A DNA stretch of 9,844 bases from Gemmatimonadota bacterium (GTDB lineage: Bacteria > Gemmatimonadota > Gemmatimonadetes > Longimicrobiales > Longimicrobiaceae), in the NCBI GenBank assembly GCA_019348265.1, contig JAHWJV010000097.1, positions 1 through 9,844 on the forward strand, in the 5' to 3' direction. Shown one piece after another: positions 1 through 7,199 of this stretch (the first letter of the stretch is position 1; every line of letters starts with the position of its first letter). The notes below the pieces were generated by a model. That model was given only the letters and a program-made list of their open reading frames with translations. It searched no databases and had not been told where the DNA came from. The translations under genes were made by a program, and so were the position numbers.

Positions 1-52
1 CGACATGAACACCAAGGGAGAGGGCGCGCCCGGGTCGAACTGAGACGAACAC

Positions 53-115
53 TTCAAAGTTCAAAGTGCAAAGGTCAAAGTAACTCAACACAGTTACTTT
101 GAACTTTGCACTTTG
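53..115. repeat. Inverted heptanucleotide array (63 nt, nine 7-nt units)
   Basis: Four direct units of the form NNCAAAG fill 53-80. Two non-matching units follow (81-94), then three units of the form NACTTTG (95-115), all in 7-nt register. The two halves are reverse complements: 62-85 pairs with 92-115 over 24 bp, with one G-A mismatch (74/103) and a 6-nt loop. No T-run follows at once; the next bases are ACCC and then a TC tract, so it is a poor intrinsic terminator, although the RNA would fold strongly. Related designs occur at four other places in this window. Confidence 0.85.
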
Positions 116-118
116 TAC

Positions 119-160
<42 letters not shown>

Positions 161-174
161 CGAACCGACTCACG

Positions 175-616
175 ATGGCCGAGACCTCCCTGAAGGACCA
201 GCTACGCGCGGATCTTAACGCCGCGCGAAAGGAGCGTGACAAGCTCCGCACGACGGTGCTGACGACCTTCATCTCCGAGATCCGGAACCGTGAGATCGAG
301 CTTGGGCGCCAGGCGACCGACGAGGACCTGCAGCCGCTTCTCACCACGGCGATCAAGCGCCGCCGCGAGGCGGCCGAGCAGATGCGGGGGGGGGGGTTGG
401 GAAGAGCTGGCGTCGAAGGAAGAGCAGGAGAGCGTGATGCTGCAGGCTTACCTCCCGCCGCAGCTCAGTGAAGTCGAGGTCCGCGCCCTGGTCCGCGACG
501 CTATCGACCGCGGTGCGGCGGACCTCGGCTCCACGATGAAAGCAGTGATGCCAACGACCAAGGGCAGATTCGATGGCAAAGAGCTCAACCGCATCGTGCG
601 GGAGGCTCTCGGCTGA
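175..616 (+). pseudogene. yqeY: GatB/YqeY domain protein, frame broken at an 11-G tract
   Basis: The product belongs to the YqeY family, small proteins related to the tRNA-binding tail domain of the GatB amidotransferase subunit; their exact role is not settled. The first part (175 to about 396) reads MAETSLKDQLRADLNAARKE and continues through the family-typical SEIRNREIELGR and IKRRREAAEQ. The rest is in another frame and reads EELASKEEQESVMLQAYLPP, then MKAVMPTTKGRFDGKELNRI, ending at the TGA at 614-616. The switch lies in the G run at 386-396. Removing one G gives one 146-aa protein, close to the usual family length of about 148. The ATG at 175 fits the family N-terminus; an upstream TTG at 106 would translate the TC tract as Ser-Leu repeats and is unlikely. 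The cause may be a sequencing or assembly error, a slippage-tolerant gene, or a true mutation. The gene converges on the next one with a 2-nt gap. Confidence 0.85.
386..396. repeat. Homopolymer of 11 G inside yqeY
   Basis: Eleven consecutive G residues follow ATGC inside the coding region. Ten would keep the two halves of yqeY in one frame; eleven shift it. G runs of this length are classic sites of replication slippage, transcriptional slippage and sequencing error. Confidence 0.95.
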
Positions 617-618
617 GA

Positions 619-918
619 TCAGAGCCGGTCGTCCAGGGCGCCGAGAACCGCTTCGCGAGCCAGGTGAGTCATCTCGTACCGGCGAATACGCTCGAGCAGC
701 GCGCGATCCGGCGCGGTCTGGTCGAACCAGTCCAGCAGCGCCCCGACGTCCATCCCATCGTAGCCGAGCATCGGCTCGGTCTCATCGACGTCGTCATCGT
801 CTAAACTCCCACCGCCGGGCAGCGCCCGAGCCGTGGATCGTCCCTGGTCCAGATCGCGAAAGGCGATGACGATCACCCCTACCGCGGCCCCGACCGCCAG
901 CAGCTTCAACAGCTTCAT
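619..918 (-). CDS. Small membrane-anchored protein of unknown function
   Basis: This 99-aa protein starts MKLLKLLAVGAAVGVIVIAF, a single hydrophobic segment (about residues 4-20) that would act as an N-terminal membrane anchor or uncleaved signal. A Gly/Ala-containing linker and a run of acidic residues (DDDDVDE, about 40-46) follow. The C-terminal half is soluble and probably helical (LLDWFDQTAPDRALLERIRRYEMTHLAREAVLGAL). I do not recognise a family. The start is well supported: GGAGGGG lies 3 nt before the ATG, with the reading strand complementary to 922-928. The frame stays open upstream, but only into arginine-rich sequence that overlaps the regulator gene. It begins 38 nt after the DtxR-type regulator on the same strand, so co-transcription is likely, and it ends 2 nt from the convergent yqeY stop. 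A link to metal homeostasis would be guesswork from position only. Confidence 0.7.
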   Translation of the reverse strand: MKLLKLLAVGAAVGVIVIAFRDLDQGRSTARALPGGGSLDDDDVDETEPMLGYDGMDVGALLDWFDQTAPDRALLERIRRYEMTHLAREAVLGALDDRL

Positions 919-956
919 GATCCCCTCCGGTGCCAGATGATGGGTCCGCCGGCCGC

Positions 957-1640
957 CTAGGCGGCGTCGCCCCGTGAGTCTACGTCGACGTGGATCTGGG
1001 CGGCGAGCCCGCGGGCGATCACGCGCGCCTGCCCGTTCACGTTCAGCGATATGGGCCCGTCGAACGGAGCGCATTCGACGACCTCGAGGTGCGCGCCGGG
1101 ATACAGGTTGAGCGAGCCGAGGTAGCGCAGCTGTTCCGGCTCGTGAATGCTCACCTCCACGATGCGGCCGCGCTCGCCCGGGTGCGCTTCGGCGAGCGTC
1201 GGATACACGACCCGGTCGACCTCTCCTTCCGCGGTTGGAATGGCGCTGCCGTGCGGATCGCGAGCCGGCTCGCCGAGCAGCCGTGCAAGGCGCTCGATCA
1301 GCTCGTCGCTGGCCGCGTGCTCGAGGCGCTCCGCCTCCTGGTGCACGGTATCCCAGGCGTAGCCGAGTACCTCGGTCAGGAACAGCTCCAGAACACGGTG
1401 GCGGCGGATGATTCGCAGGCTCGCCAGCTCGCCGGCCGGTGTCAGCCTGACGCCATAGTATGGCTCGTGGCGGAGCAGGTTCTGCTCTGCGAGCCTTTTC
1501 ACCATCGCCGTCACAGCGGCCGCGCTCACCTCCAGGCGCTCGGCGATCCGCGAGGTCGAGACGGGAGCCTCGATCTGCTGGAGCATCCAGATGGCCTTGA
1601 GGTAATCTTCGACGACCGGTGTATACATGTACGTGGCCAT
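957..1640 (-). CDS. DtxR/MntR-family metal-dependent transcriptional repressor
   Basis: This 227-aa cytoplasmic regulator should bind DNA when loaded with Fe2+ or Mn2+ and repress metal-uptake genes. Residues 9-70 form the winged helix-turn-helix (VEDYLKAIWML, SRIAERLEVSAAAVTAMVKRL, then the wing YYGVRLTPAGE). Residues about 75-145 are the metal-binding and dimerisation domain, with RRHRVLELFL and VHQEAERLEH. By alignment from memory with DtxR, likely ligands are His81, Glu85, His100, Glu104, Glu107 and His108, plus Asp12. The DtxR cysteine (Cys102) is replaced by Glu104 and its Met10 by Asp12, as in manganese-type MntR. Residues about 150-225 form an FeoA/SH3-like C-terminal domain (YPGAHLEVVE). 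The length is normal for the three-domain form. The ATG at 1640 is chosen by similarity; a second ATG at 1628 is possible, and neither has a clear ribosome site. It is divergent from mutS2, with 117 nt between them. Confidence 0.9.
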   Translation of the reverse strand: MATYMYTPVVEDYLKAIWMLQQIEAPVSTSRIAERLEVSAAAVTAMVKRLAEQNLLRHEPYYGVRLTPAGELASLRIIRRHRVLELFLTEVLGYAWDTVHQEAERLEHAASDELIERLARLLGEPARDPHGSAIPTAEGEVDRVVYPTLAEAHPGERGRIVEVSIHEPEQLRYLGSLNLYPGAHLEVVECAPFDGPISLNVNGQARVIARGLAAQIHVDVDSRGDAA

Positions 1641-1757
1641 GGTGTACGAATTGCCGACCCGTGTAGCCTGAAGGGCCGGGGCTCTCCCGTCAAGGCTGGG
1701 CAATCGCGGGGCCGCCGGGACTTGCCGCGCCGCTGGACCGCTGGATAAGCTGAACCG
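1641..1757. promoter_or_regulatory. Divergent intergenic region between the regulator and mutS2
   Basis: These 117 nt must hold the promoters for both the leftward regulator gene and the rightward mutS2 group. No confident -35/-10 pair and no clear metal-box palindrome can be picked out by eye. It is also the one gap of more than 60 nt in the window without heptamer units. Only its position supports the call. Confidence 0.4.
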
Positions 1758-4142
1758 ATGAACTCGCACGCGCTCGACGTACTGGAATTCCCCGCCGCGC
1801 TGGACACGGTGGCGCGTCTCGCGTCCTCCGATCTCGGCGCTGAAGCCGTCCGCTCGCTGCGCCCCTCCGTAGACGTGCGATGGATCGCGCCGGAGCTCGC
1901 GACGGTGAGCGAGCTCATCGCGCTGCTCCAGCGCGAGCCGCGCTGGGGAATGCCCGCCATCCCCGATCTCCGCGAGCCGCTCCGGCGCATCCGGGTAGAG
2001 GGCGCGGTGTGGGATGGCTCGACGATGGCGGGCGCGGGGGTTCTGGTCGGGTCGAGTCGCGAGGTTCGCCGCCTGCTGGTGGATCAGACGGACCAGGCGC
2101 CGCGGCTCGCGGCCGCCGCCGCTGGCCTCGCCGACCTGACGCAGCTGGGAGCCGCCATCCAGCGAGCGATCGATGACGATGGCAAGGTTCGCGACGACGC
2201 GAGCCCGGAGCTGGCGCGTCTGCGCCGCGAGATCGGGGGCGCGCGCTCGAGGATCGTAGCCAAGCTGAACAGCTTCGCCGCGTCTCTGCCCGCGCACTAC
2301 CAGGTCCCGGACGGTTCCGTGACCATTCGCGAGGGTCGATACGTGATCCCCATCCGCCGGGAAGGTCGGGGTGAGGTCGGCGGAATCGTGCACGACGAGT
2401 CGGGGACCGGCGCCACGCTCTTCGTCGAGCCGCCGGCTGCCATCGAGATGATGAACCGGCTGCGCGAGCTGGAGGCGGCGGAGGCGCGGGAGGTCCACCG
2501 CATCCTGCGAGAGTTGAGCGAGAAGGTGCGCCCGCACGCGGACGAGCTCGCGGGCTCGCTGCTGATTCTGGCGCGGCTGGATTCCCTCCAGGCCCGCGCC
2601 CGCTACGCCACCCGGCTGGGAGGCGTTCCGCCGGAGGTGCTGCCGCCGGGCAGCGCGGAGTACGTCGTCGTCGATGGACGTCATCCGCTCCTGCTCGCGC
2701 GGGCGGAGAACGTCGTTCCCTTCGACCTGCGCATGGAGCGGAACGAGCGCACGCTTCTTATCTCCGGGCCCAACACCGGCGGGAAGACCGTGCTGCTCAA
2801 GGCCATGGGCCTGATCTCGCTTCTGGCGCAGAGCGGAGTGGTTCCGCCGGTCGGTCCGAGCACCCGGCTGCCCGTCTTCCGAAGCGTCTTCGCGGACATA
2901 GGGGACGAGCAGTCCATCGAGGCGTCGCTGTCGACCTTCTCCGCGCACCTGAAGAACCTGCGCGAGACGCTGGAAGAGGCGGATGGCGAATCGCTGGTGC
3001 TGATCGACGAGATCGGGAGCGGCACCGACCCGATCGAGGGCGGCGCCCTGGCGCAGGCGATCCTTCTGGAGCTGACCCGCCGCTCCGCCTTCACCGTCGC
3101 GACGACCCACCTGGGCCAATTGAAGCTGCTGCCGACGGAGGATCCGCGCGTGGTCAACGCGTCGCTGCAGTTCGACGCCGAGCGGCTCGAGCCGACCTAC
3201 CGGCTCACCAAGGGCGTGCCGGGCCAGTCGTACGGCATCGCGATCGCGCGGCGGCTCGGCCTCCCGGGGCAGGTGCTGGAGCAGGCGGAGGCAACTCTGC
3301 CGCAGGGCGAGCGCGACGTCGCGCGGCTGCTCCTCGACCTCGAGGCGAAGGAGCAGCGCGTCAGCGACATGAGCGTGCGCCTGGATGCGGAGCTGGCGCG
3401 CACCGCCACGCTTCGCGACGAGCTGGAGCGGCGGCAGCGGGAGCTGAAGCGGCGCGAGAAGGACGCGGAGCAGCGGGCGCGGCAGCAGGCACGCGATCTC
3501 CTCCTGCGCGCGCGGCAGGAGGTGGAGGCCGCGATCGAGCAGGTCCGCTCCGCAGCCGACGAGGCGAAGCTCGACGAGGCGGCGAAGGAGGCCCGGCGGC
3601 GCGTGGAGGAAGCCGCGCGGCGGCAGAAGGAGCGTGCTCCGGGCGTCCCCCAGCGGCCGGAAGCGTCGCAACGTGGCGCCCTGCCGCTGGAAGTAGGCGC
3701 GCGTGTACGGATCGAATCGTTCGGCACGACCGGCACCGTAGTCGAGATCCGCGATGGGAAGGCAACGGTCGAGACGGGTGGCCTGCGCATGGTCCTTTCG
3801 CGCGACGACCTCAGCGTCTTGCCGGCGGGCGATCAGAAGGCGGCCGCGCATCGTGCTCGGGTGCCGAGTGGCGGTGGCTACGTCTCCGCCGACCTGGAGG
3901 CGAGCTCCGAGGTAGATCTTCGCGGAATGCGCGTCGACGAGCTGGACCTGCATCTCGGCCGAGCCCTCGACTCCGCGCTCATGGCTGGCCTCCCCTCCTT
4001 CCGTATCATCCACGGCAAGGGCACCGGTGCTCTCCGCGCGGAAGTGCAGGACCTTCTGCGCGCCGATCCCCGCATCTCCACCGTGCGCCCCGGGGAGAGG
4101 TATGAGGGAGGGACGGGCGTGACGGTCGTTGAATTTCACTGA
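1758..4142 (+). CDS. mutS2: MutS2: MutS-family ATPase with C-terminal Smr nuclease domain
   Basis: This 794-aa protein is full length for MutS2, which lacks the mismatch-reading domain of MutS1. Family members suppress homologous recombination in some bacteria, and in Bacillus subtilis MutS2 acts on collided ribosomes. Residues about 1-320 are the MutS core and clamp region (GRYVIPIRREGRGEVGGIVH; SGTGATLFVEP). The ABC-type ATPase has Walker A GPNTGGKT at 337-344, the signature region around SLSTFSAHL, Walker B LVLIDE at 413-418 followed by GSGTDP, and the switch histidine in ATTHLGQLK. A long charged coiled coil spans about 517-626, and a KOW/SH3-like stretch (VGARVRIESFGTTGTVVEI) lies near 645-690. 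The Smr domain (about 718-794) keeps DLRG (720-723) and HGKGTG (752-757). The start is the ATG in GAACCGATGAACTCG; the ribosome site is weak. dnaG follows after 86 nt on the same strand. Confidence 0.97.
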   Translation: MNSHALDVLEFPAALDTVARLASSDLGAEAVRSLRPSVDVRWIAPELATVSELIALLQREPRWGMPAIPDLREPLRRIRVEGAVWDGSTMAGAGVLVGSSREVRRLLVDQTDQAPRLAAAAAGLADLTQLGAAIQRAIDDDGKVRDDASPELARLRREIGGARSRIVAKLNSFAASLPAHYQVPDGSVTIREGRYVIPIRREGRGEVGGIVHDESGTGATLFVEPPAAIEMMNRLRELEAAEAREVHRILRELSEKVRPHADELAGSLLILARLDSLQARARYATRLGGVPPEVLPPGSAEYVVVDGRHPLLLARAENVVPFDLRMERNERTLLISGPNTGGKTVLLKAMGLISLLAQSGVVPPVGPSTRLPVFRSVFADIGDEQSIEASLSTFSAHLKNLRETLEEADGESLVLIDEIGSGTDPIEGGALAQAILLELTRRSAFTVATTHLGQLKLLPTEDPRVVNASLQFDAERLEPTYRLTKGVPGQSYGIAIARRLGLPGQVLEQAEATLPQGERDVARLLLDLEAKEQRVSDMSVRLDAELARTATLRDELERRQRELKRREKDAEQRARQQARDLLLRARQEVEAAIEQVRSAADEAKLDEAAKEARRRVEEAARRQKERAPGVPQRPEASQRGALPLEVGARVRIESFGTTGTVVEIRDGKATVETGGLRMVLSRDDLSVLPAGDQKAAAHRARVPSGGGYVSADLEASSEVDLRGMRVDELDLHLGRALDSALMAGLPSFRIIHGKGTGALRAEVQDLLRADPRISTVRPGERYEGGTGVTVVEFH

Positions 4143-4145
4143 CCA

Positions 4146-4151
4146 GGGAGG
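4146..4151 (+). promoter_or_regulatory. Strong Shine-Dalgarno-like GGGAGG, separated from dnaG by a repeat
   Basis: GGGAGG lies 3 nt after the mutS2 stop and is the best SD match near dnaG, yet the dnaG ATG is 77 nt further on (4229) and has no SD of its own. Between them sits the heptamer element. The nearest in-phase ATGs are created by the repeat itself. One, at 4161, opens a 17-codon frame starting MMNDEFGN and ending in TAA at 4212-4214, 14 nt before dnaG. Translation of that mini-frame could couple to dnaG, or the element may have displaced an original dnaG ribosome site. Both are inferences. Confidence 0.5.
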
Positions 4152-4153
4152 AA

Positions 4154-4215
4154 ATGATGAATGATGAATGATGAATTCGGGAACGTTCAATCCATCATCA
4201 TTCATCATTCGTAAT
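4154..4215. repeat. Inverted heptanucleotide array between mutS2 and dnaG
   Basis: Three direct ATGATGA units (4154-4174) are followed by a 20-nt middle, then TCATCAT twice and TCGTAAT once (4195-4215). Bases 4159-4174 are perfectly complementary to 4195-4210 (16 bp) across a 20-nt loop that contains the palindrome GAACGTTC (4181-4188). The total of 62 nt is one short of nine heptamers, so the two arms are out of 7-nt register by one base. No T-run follows. Confidence 0.85.
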
Positions 4216-4228
4216 TTGCGCTCGACGC

Positions 4229-6085
4229 ATGTCGATTCCTGATAATCTCATCGAGGAGGTTCGCCGCCGCGCCGATCTGACGGAGATGGTCGCGGAGCAT
4301 ACGCGTCTGAAGCGCTCCGGGAAGACCTTTCGCGGCCCATGCCCGCTGCACGGAGGGGAGGGTCCAAATTTCTCCGTGGATCCGGGGAAGAACATCTTCA
4401 AGTGTTTCGTCTGCGGGGAGGCGGGGGACGTGTTCTCGTTCCCGATGAAGCAGTTCGGGATGAGCTTTCTGGAAGCGGTGCGCTGGGTGGCGGACCGAGT
4501 GGGCGTGGAGATTCCGGACGCGCGCGAGGAGCGGCGCGAAGTCGATCCGCTGGAGCGTCACTATGAAACCAACGGGTTCGCCGCGGACTGGTTCCGGAAG
4601 CAGCTGTGGAATACGGAGGGCGGCGCCGGCGCGCGGGAGTACCTGAAGGCTCGCGGGGTCAGCACGGAGGCGGCGGAGCGCTTCGGCCTCGGGTGGGCAC
4701 CATCGGAGTGGACCGCGCTGGGCGACGCGGCGCGCAAACACGGGATTCCGAACGATCTCCTGCTCAGCCTCGGCCTGGTCAAGGAGTCCACCAAGGGAGG
4801 GAGGGAGCCGTACGATGCCTTTCGAGGCCGGCTGATATTCCCGATCGAGGACCTCGGGGGCCGCATCGTGGCCTTCGGCGGGCGGGTGATCGAGCCGGTC
4901 GAGGATCACATTCCCAAGTACCTCAACTCGGCCGAGACGCCGGTCTACCATAAGGGCGACGTGCTCTACGGTCTCGGCTGGAGCCGGGGGGCGATCCGGA
5001 GGTCCGAGGAGGCGCTGGTGGTCGAGGGGTACATGGACTACGTGGCGCTGGCGGCGAATGGAGTCGAGAACGTGGTGGCGCCGCTCGGCACCGCGATGAC
5101 CACACGCCAGGCCGAGCTGCTCGCGCGCTACGGCGAGCGCGTGATACTCCTCTACGACAGCGATGCCGCCGGGCTCAAGGCTACCTTCCGCTCCGGAGAC
5201 GAGCTGCTGCGCGCGGGCGTGGAGGTGCTGGTCGCGACGCTTCCGGAGGGCGAGGACCCCGATTCGCTGGTGCGCTCCCGCGGCGCCGACGCGCTTCGCC
5301 GCTATCTGAGCGACGCGGTGGACGTCATGGAGCGGAAGATCCAGATCCTGGAGCGGCGGGACTACTTCAGCTCCATCTCGGGCGTGCGCAAAGCGATCGA
5401 TGCGCTGCTCCCGAGCGTACGAGCCGCGGCGGACGAGGTGCTGCGCGGCGTCTACATCGCCCGGATCTCCGAGCGGACGGGGGTACCGCGGGAGACGATC
5501 GAGCGGGAAGTGGCGGAGGCTCCCGCTCGGGACTTCCGTCCGGCGGGCGGCGCGGATCGCCGCCGGGTGCCGCAGGGGCGCCGCGCCGCCGACTTCGGCG
5601 CCCCTGCGGCCACCGCGAACCTCGGCCCCGAGCGCAACCTCGTCCTCCTCCTCCTGCGCGACGAGAACTGGGTCGAGCAGGCGGCGCAGAAGATCTCGCC
5701 CGAGGACTTCAGGGACCCGGTGTACCGGGCGATCTACCTGGCCCTGCTGGAGCTGCACGCCGAGGGTGGGAGAGATGCCGGAGCGGAGTGGCTACAATCG
5801 TTGCCTGACGAGATCCTCCCACGCGTGCAGGACCTGATCGGGGACCCCGAAGCGTCGAACCTCAGCTCGCCGGACCAGATCTTCGGCGCGAGCCTGCAGC
5901 GATTGATCGCCCGACCCTACGAGGAGCGCCTCGCGGAGATCCAGCGCGAGCTGGAGATCGCACCCCCGGAGCAGCAGATGGCGTTGCAGCTGGAGCAGCA
6001 CGAGGTGCGCACGACGATGCGGGAGATGCACCTGATGGGCAGCCGCAAACATGGCATGCTCCGACAGTTCCCTGGTGAACGATGA
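4229..6085 (+). CDS. dnaG: DNA primase DnaG
   Basis: This 618-aa primase makes the RNA primers for replication and docks on the DnaB helicase. The N-terminus SIPDNLIEEVRRRADL fits the family, which supports the ATG at 4229. The CHC2 zinc finger has Cys38, His41, Cys59 and Cys62 (CPLHGGEG ... FKCFVCG). The catalytic core contains the RNA polymerase basic region (KYLNSAETPVYHKGDVLYGL) and the TOPRIM fold, with EGYMD at 266-270 and the metal-binding DSDAAG starting at 310. The C-terminal helicase-binding part (about 450-618) includes NLVLLLLRDENWVEQAAQKI and a charged helical tail. All key residues are present and the length is normal. No SD lies close to the start; the only good one is beyond the heptamer element upstream. 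The gene lies 86 nt after mutS2 and just before the aldolase-like gene, suggesting one transcript. Confidence 0.97.
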   Translation: MSIPDNLIEEVRRRADLTEMVAEHTRLKRSGKTFRGPCPLHGGEGPNFSVDPGKNIFKCFVCGEAGDVFSFPMKQFGMSFLEAVRWVADRVGVEIPDAREERREVDPLERHYETNGFAADWFRKQLWNTEGGAGAREYLKARGVSTEAAERFGLGWAPSEWTALGDAARKHGIPNDLLLSLGLVKESTKGGREPYDAFRGRLIFPIEDLGGRIVAFGGRVIEPVEDHIPKYLNSAETPVYHKGDVLYGLGWSRGAIRRSEEALVVEGYMDYVALAANGVENVVAPLGTAMTTRQAELLARYGERVILLYDSDAAGLKATFRSGDELLRAGVEVLVATLPEGEDPDSLVRSRGADALRRYLSDAVDVMERKIQILERRDYFSSISGVRKAIDALLPSVRAAADEVLRGVYIARISERTGVPRETIEREVAEAPARDFRPAGGADRRRVPQGRRAADFGAPAATANLGPERNLVLLLLRDENWVEQAAQKISPEDFRDPVYRAIYLALLELHAEGGRDAGAEWLQSLPDEILPRVQDLIGDPEASNLSSPDQIFGASLQRLIARPYEERLAEIQRELEIAPPEQQMALQLEQHEVRTTMREMHLMGSRKHGMLRQFPGER

Positions 6086-6092
6086 AAATGGC

Positions 6093-7199
6093 ATGACCCG
6101 ATCGCTCGACGAGCTGGAGACGCCGGCGGCGCTTGTGGACCTAGACCGCATGCACGCCAACCTGGCCCGAATGTCTGCGTACGTGCGTGAGCACGGCCTC
6201 CGCTGGCGCCCTCACGTGAAGACCCACAAGGTCCCCGCGCTCGCGGCCGCGCAACTGGCAGCCGGAGCGCACGGCCTGACGGTGGCGACGATCGGCGAAG
6301 CGGAGGTGATGGCGGACGTCGGCAGCGACCTCCTGCTCGCGTACCCGCCGATCGGCGAGCCGAAGCTCCGGCGTTTGATGTCGCTTTCGTCCGCCACTCG
6401 CCTAACCGTTGGCCTCGACTCCGCGGAAGCGCTCCGCGGTCTCGATGGTGCCGCCGCCGCTGCTGGCAGGAGCGTCGGGGTCCTGGTGGAGGTCGATCTC
6501 GGAATGCATCGGGTCGGGGTGCAGGCTCCGGAACAGACGGTCGCGCTAGCGGCGGAGGTGCTGAGATCGGCGGCTCTCGAATATCGCGGGATGATGTTCT
6601 ACCCCGGTCACATCCGCTCCTCGCCGGGCTCCCAGTCGCAAGACCTGCGCCGCGCATCGGAGCTGTTGGCCCGGCACCTCGATGCGCTGCGCCGCGCAGG
6701 GCTCGAGCCGGAGGTGGTCAGCGGCGGGTCGACCCCCACGCTCTGGCGATCGCACGAGATCGTCGGCATGACTGAGATCCGTCCCGGCACGAACATCTTC
6801 AACGATCGTGGTACTGTCGCGCTCGGCGCCAGTGGGTGGGACGAGTGCGCCTACAGCGTTCTCGCGACCGTGGTCAGCACCGCGGCACCGGGCCAGGTGG
6901 TGGTAGACGCCGGTGCAAAGGCGCTCGCCAAGGACGATCCGCCGCTCGAGGGGAAGGGTTACGGAGCGCTGCTCGACCGGCCCGAGATCAGCGTGAGGGC
7001 GCTCTCCGAGGAGCACGGCATCCTCGACCTTTCAGGTACGGACTGGCGGCCGCGTATCGGCGATCGCGTCCGCATCATTCCCAATCACGTCTGCGTCTCG
7101 GTGAACCTCCAGGAGCGGCTGTACGGCGTCCGTGGCGGGCAGGTGGTGGACGAATGGGAGGTCTCCGGACGCAGACGCCTGCCGGCGCCGCAGCGTTGA
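6093..7199 (+). CDS. D-threonine aldolase / D-serine dehydratase-like PLP enzyme
   Basis: The protein belongs to the alanine racemase-fold (type III) PLP family that includes D-threonine aldolase and DSD1-type D-serine dehydratase. These are cytoplasmic and act on D-beta-hydroxy amino acids, often with a divalent metal. With the ATG at 6093 it has 368 aa. The start reads SLDELETPAALVDLDRMHAN, and the PLP motif RPHVKTHK is at 39-46, the likely Schiff-base lysine being Lys43. The barrel continues with VLVEVDLGMHRVG and VSGGSTPTLW. The C-terminal domain ends with PNHVCVSVN, whose His332 and Cys334 match the family metal-site pattern HxC/HxD. An ATG at 6051 would add 14 residues and overlap dnaG by 35 nt; 6093 fits the family N-terminus better and leaves a 7-nt gap. 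The substrate (D-Thr, D-Ser or other) cannot be told. Its stop TGA overlaps the TTG start of the next gene. Confidence 0.88.
   Translation: MTRSLDELETPAALVDLDRMHANLARMSAYVREHGLRWRPHVKTHKVPALAAAQLAAGAHGLTVATIGEAEVMADVGSDLLLAYPPIGEPKLRRLMSLSSATRLTVGLDSAEALRGLDGAAAAAGRSVGVLVEVDLGMHRVGVQAPEQTVALAAEVLRSAALEYRGMMFYPGHIRSSPGSQSQDLRRASELLARHLDALRRAGLEPEVVSGGSTPTLWRSHEIVGMTEIRPGTNIFNDRGTVALGASGWDECAYSVLATVVSTAAPGQVVVDAGAKALAKDDPPLEGKGYGALLDRPEISVRALSEEHGILDLSGTDWRPRIGDRVRIIPNHVCVSVNLQERLYGVRGGQVVDEWEVSGRRRLPAPQR

Noticed and set aside
2..43. A frame ending in TGA at 41-43 (DMNTKGEGAPGSN), possibly the end of an upstream gene.
   Set aside because: It is only 13 residues with no family signature; it may be real but cannot be supported from this window.
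53..115. The hairpin before yqeY as a CRISPR repeat, tRNA or standard Rho-independent terminator.
   Set aside because: There are no spacers, no cloverleaf and no T-run after the stem; a period-7 inverted array describes it better.
1621..1647. Small palindromes (GTATAC, TACATGTA, paired GTAC) around the start of the DtxR-type gene, considered as an autoregulatory operator.
   Set aside because: The arms are only 4-8 bp, do not form one long dyad, and do not match a metal-box consensus I know.
957..4208. A very long open frame on the minus strand running from the regulator back across all of mutS2.
   Set aside because: Only the last 227 codons match a known family. The upstream part is antisense to the conserved mutS2 and is rich in Arg, Leu and Ala, as expected from GC-rich codon bias.
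4205..5758. A 517-codon open frame antisense to dnaG.
   Set aside because: It mirrors the strongly conserved dnaG frame, shows no recognisable motif, and has a composition typical of a GC-rich shadow frame.
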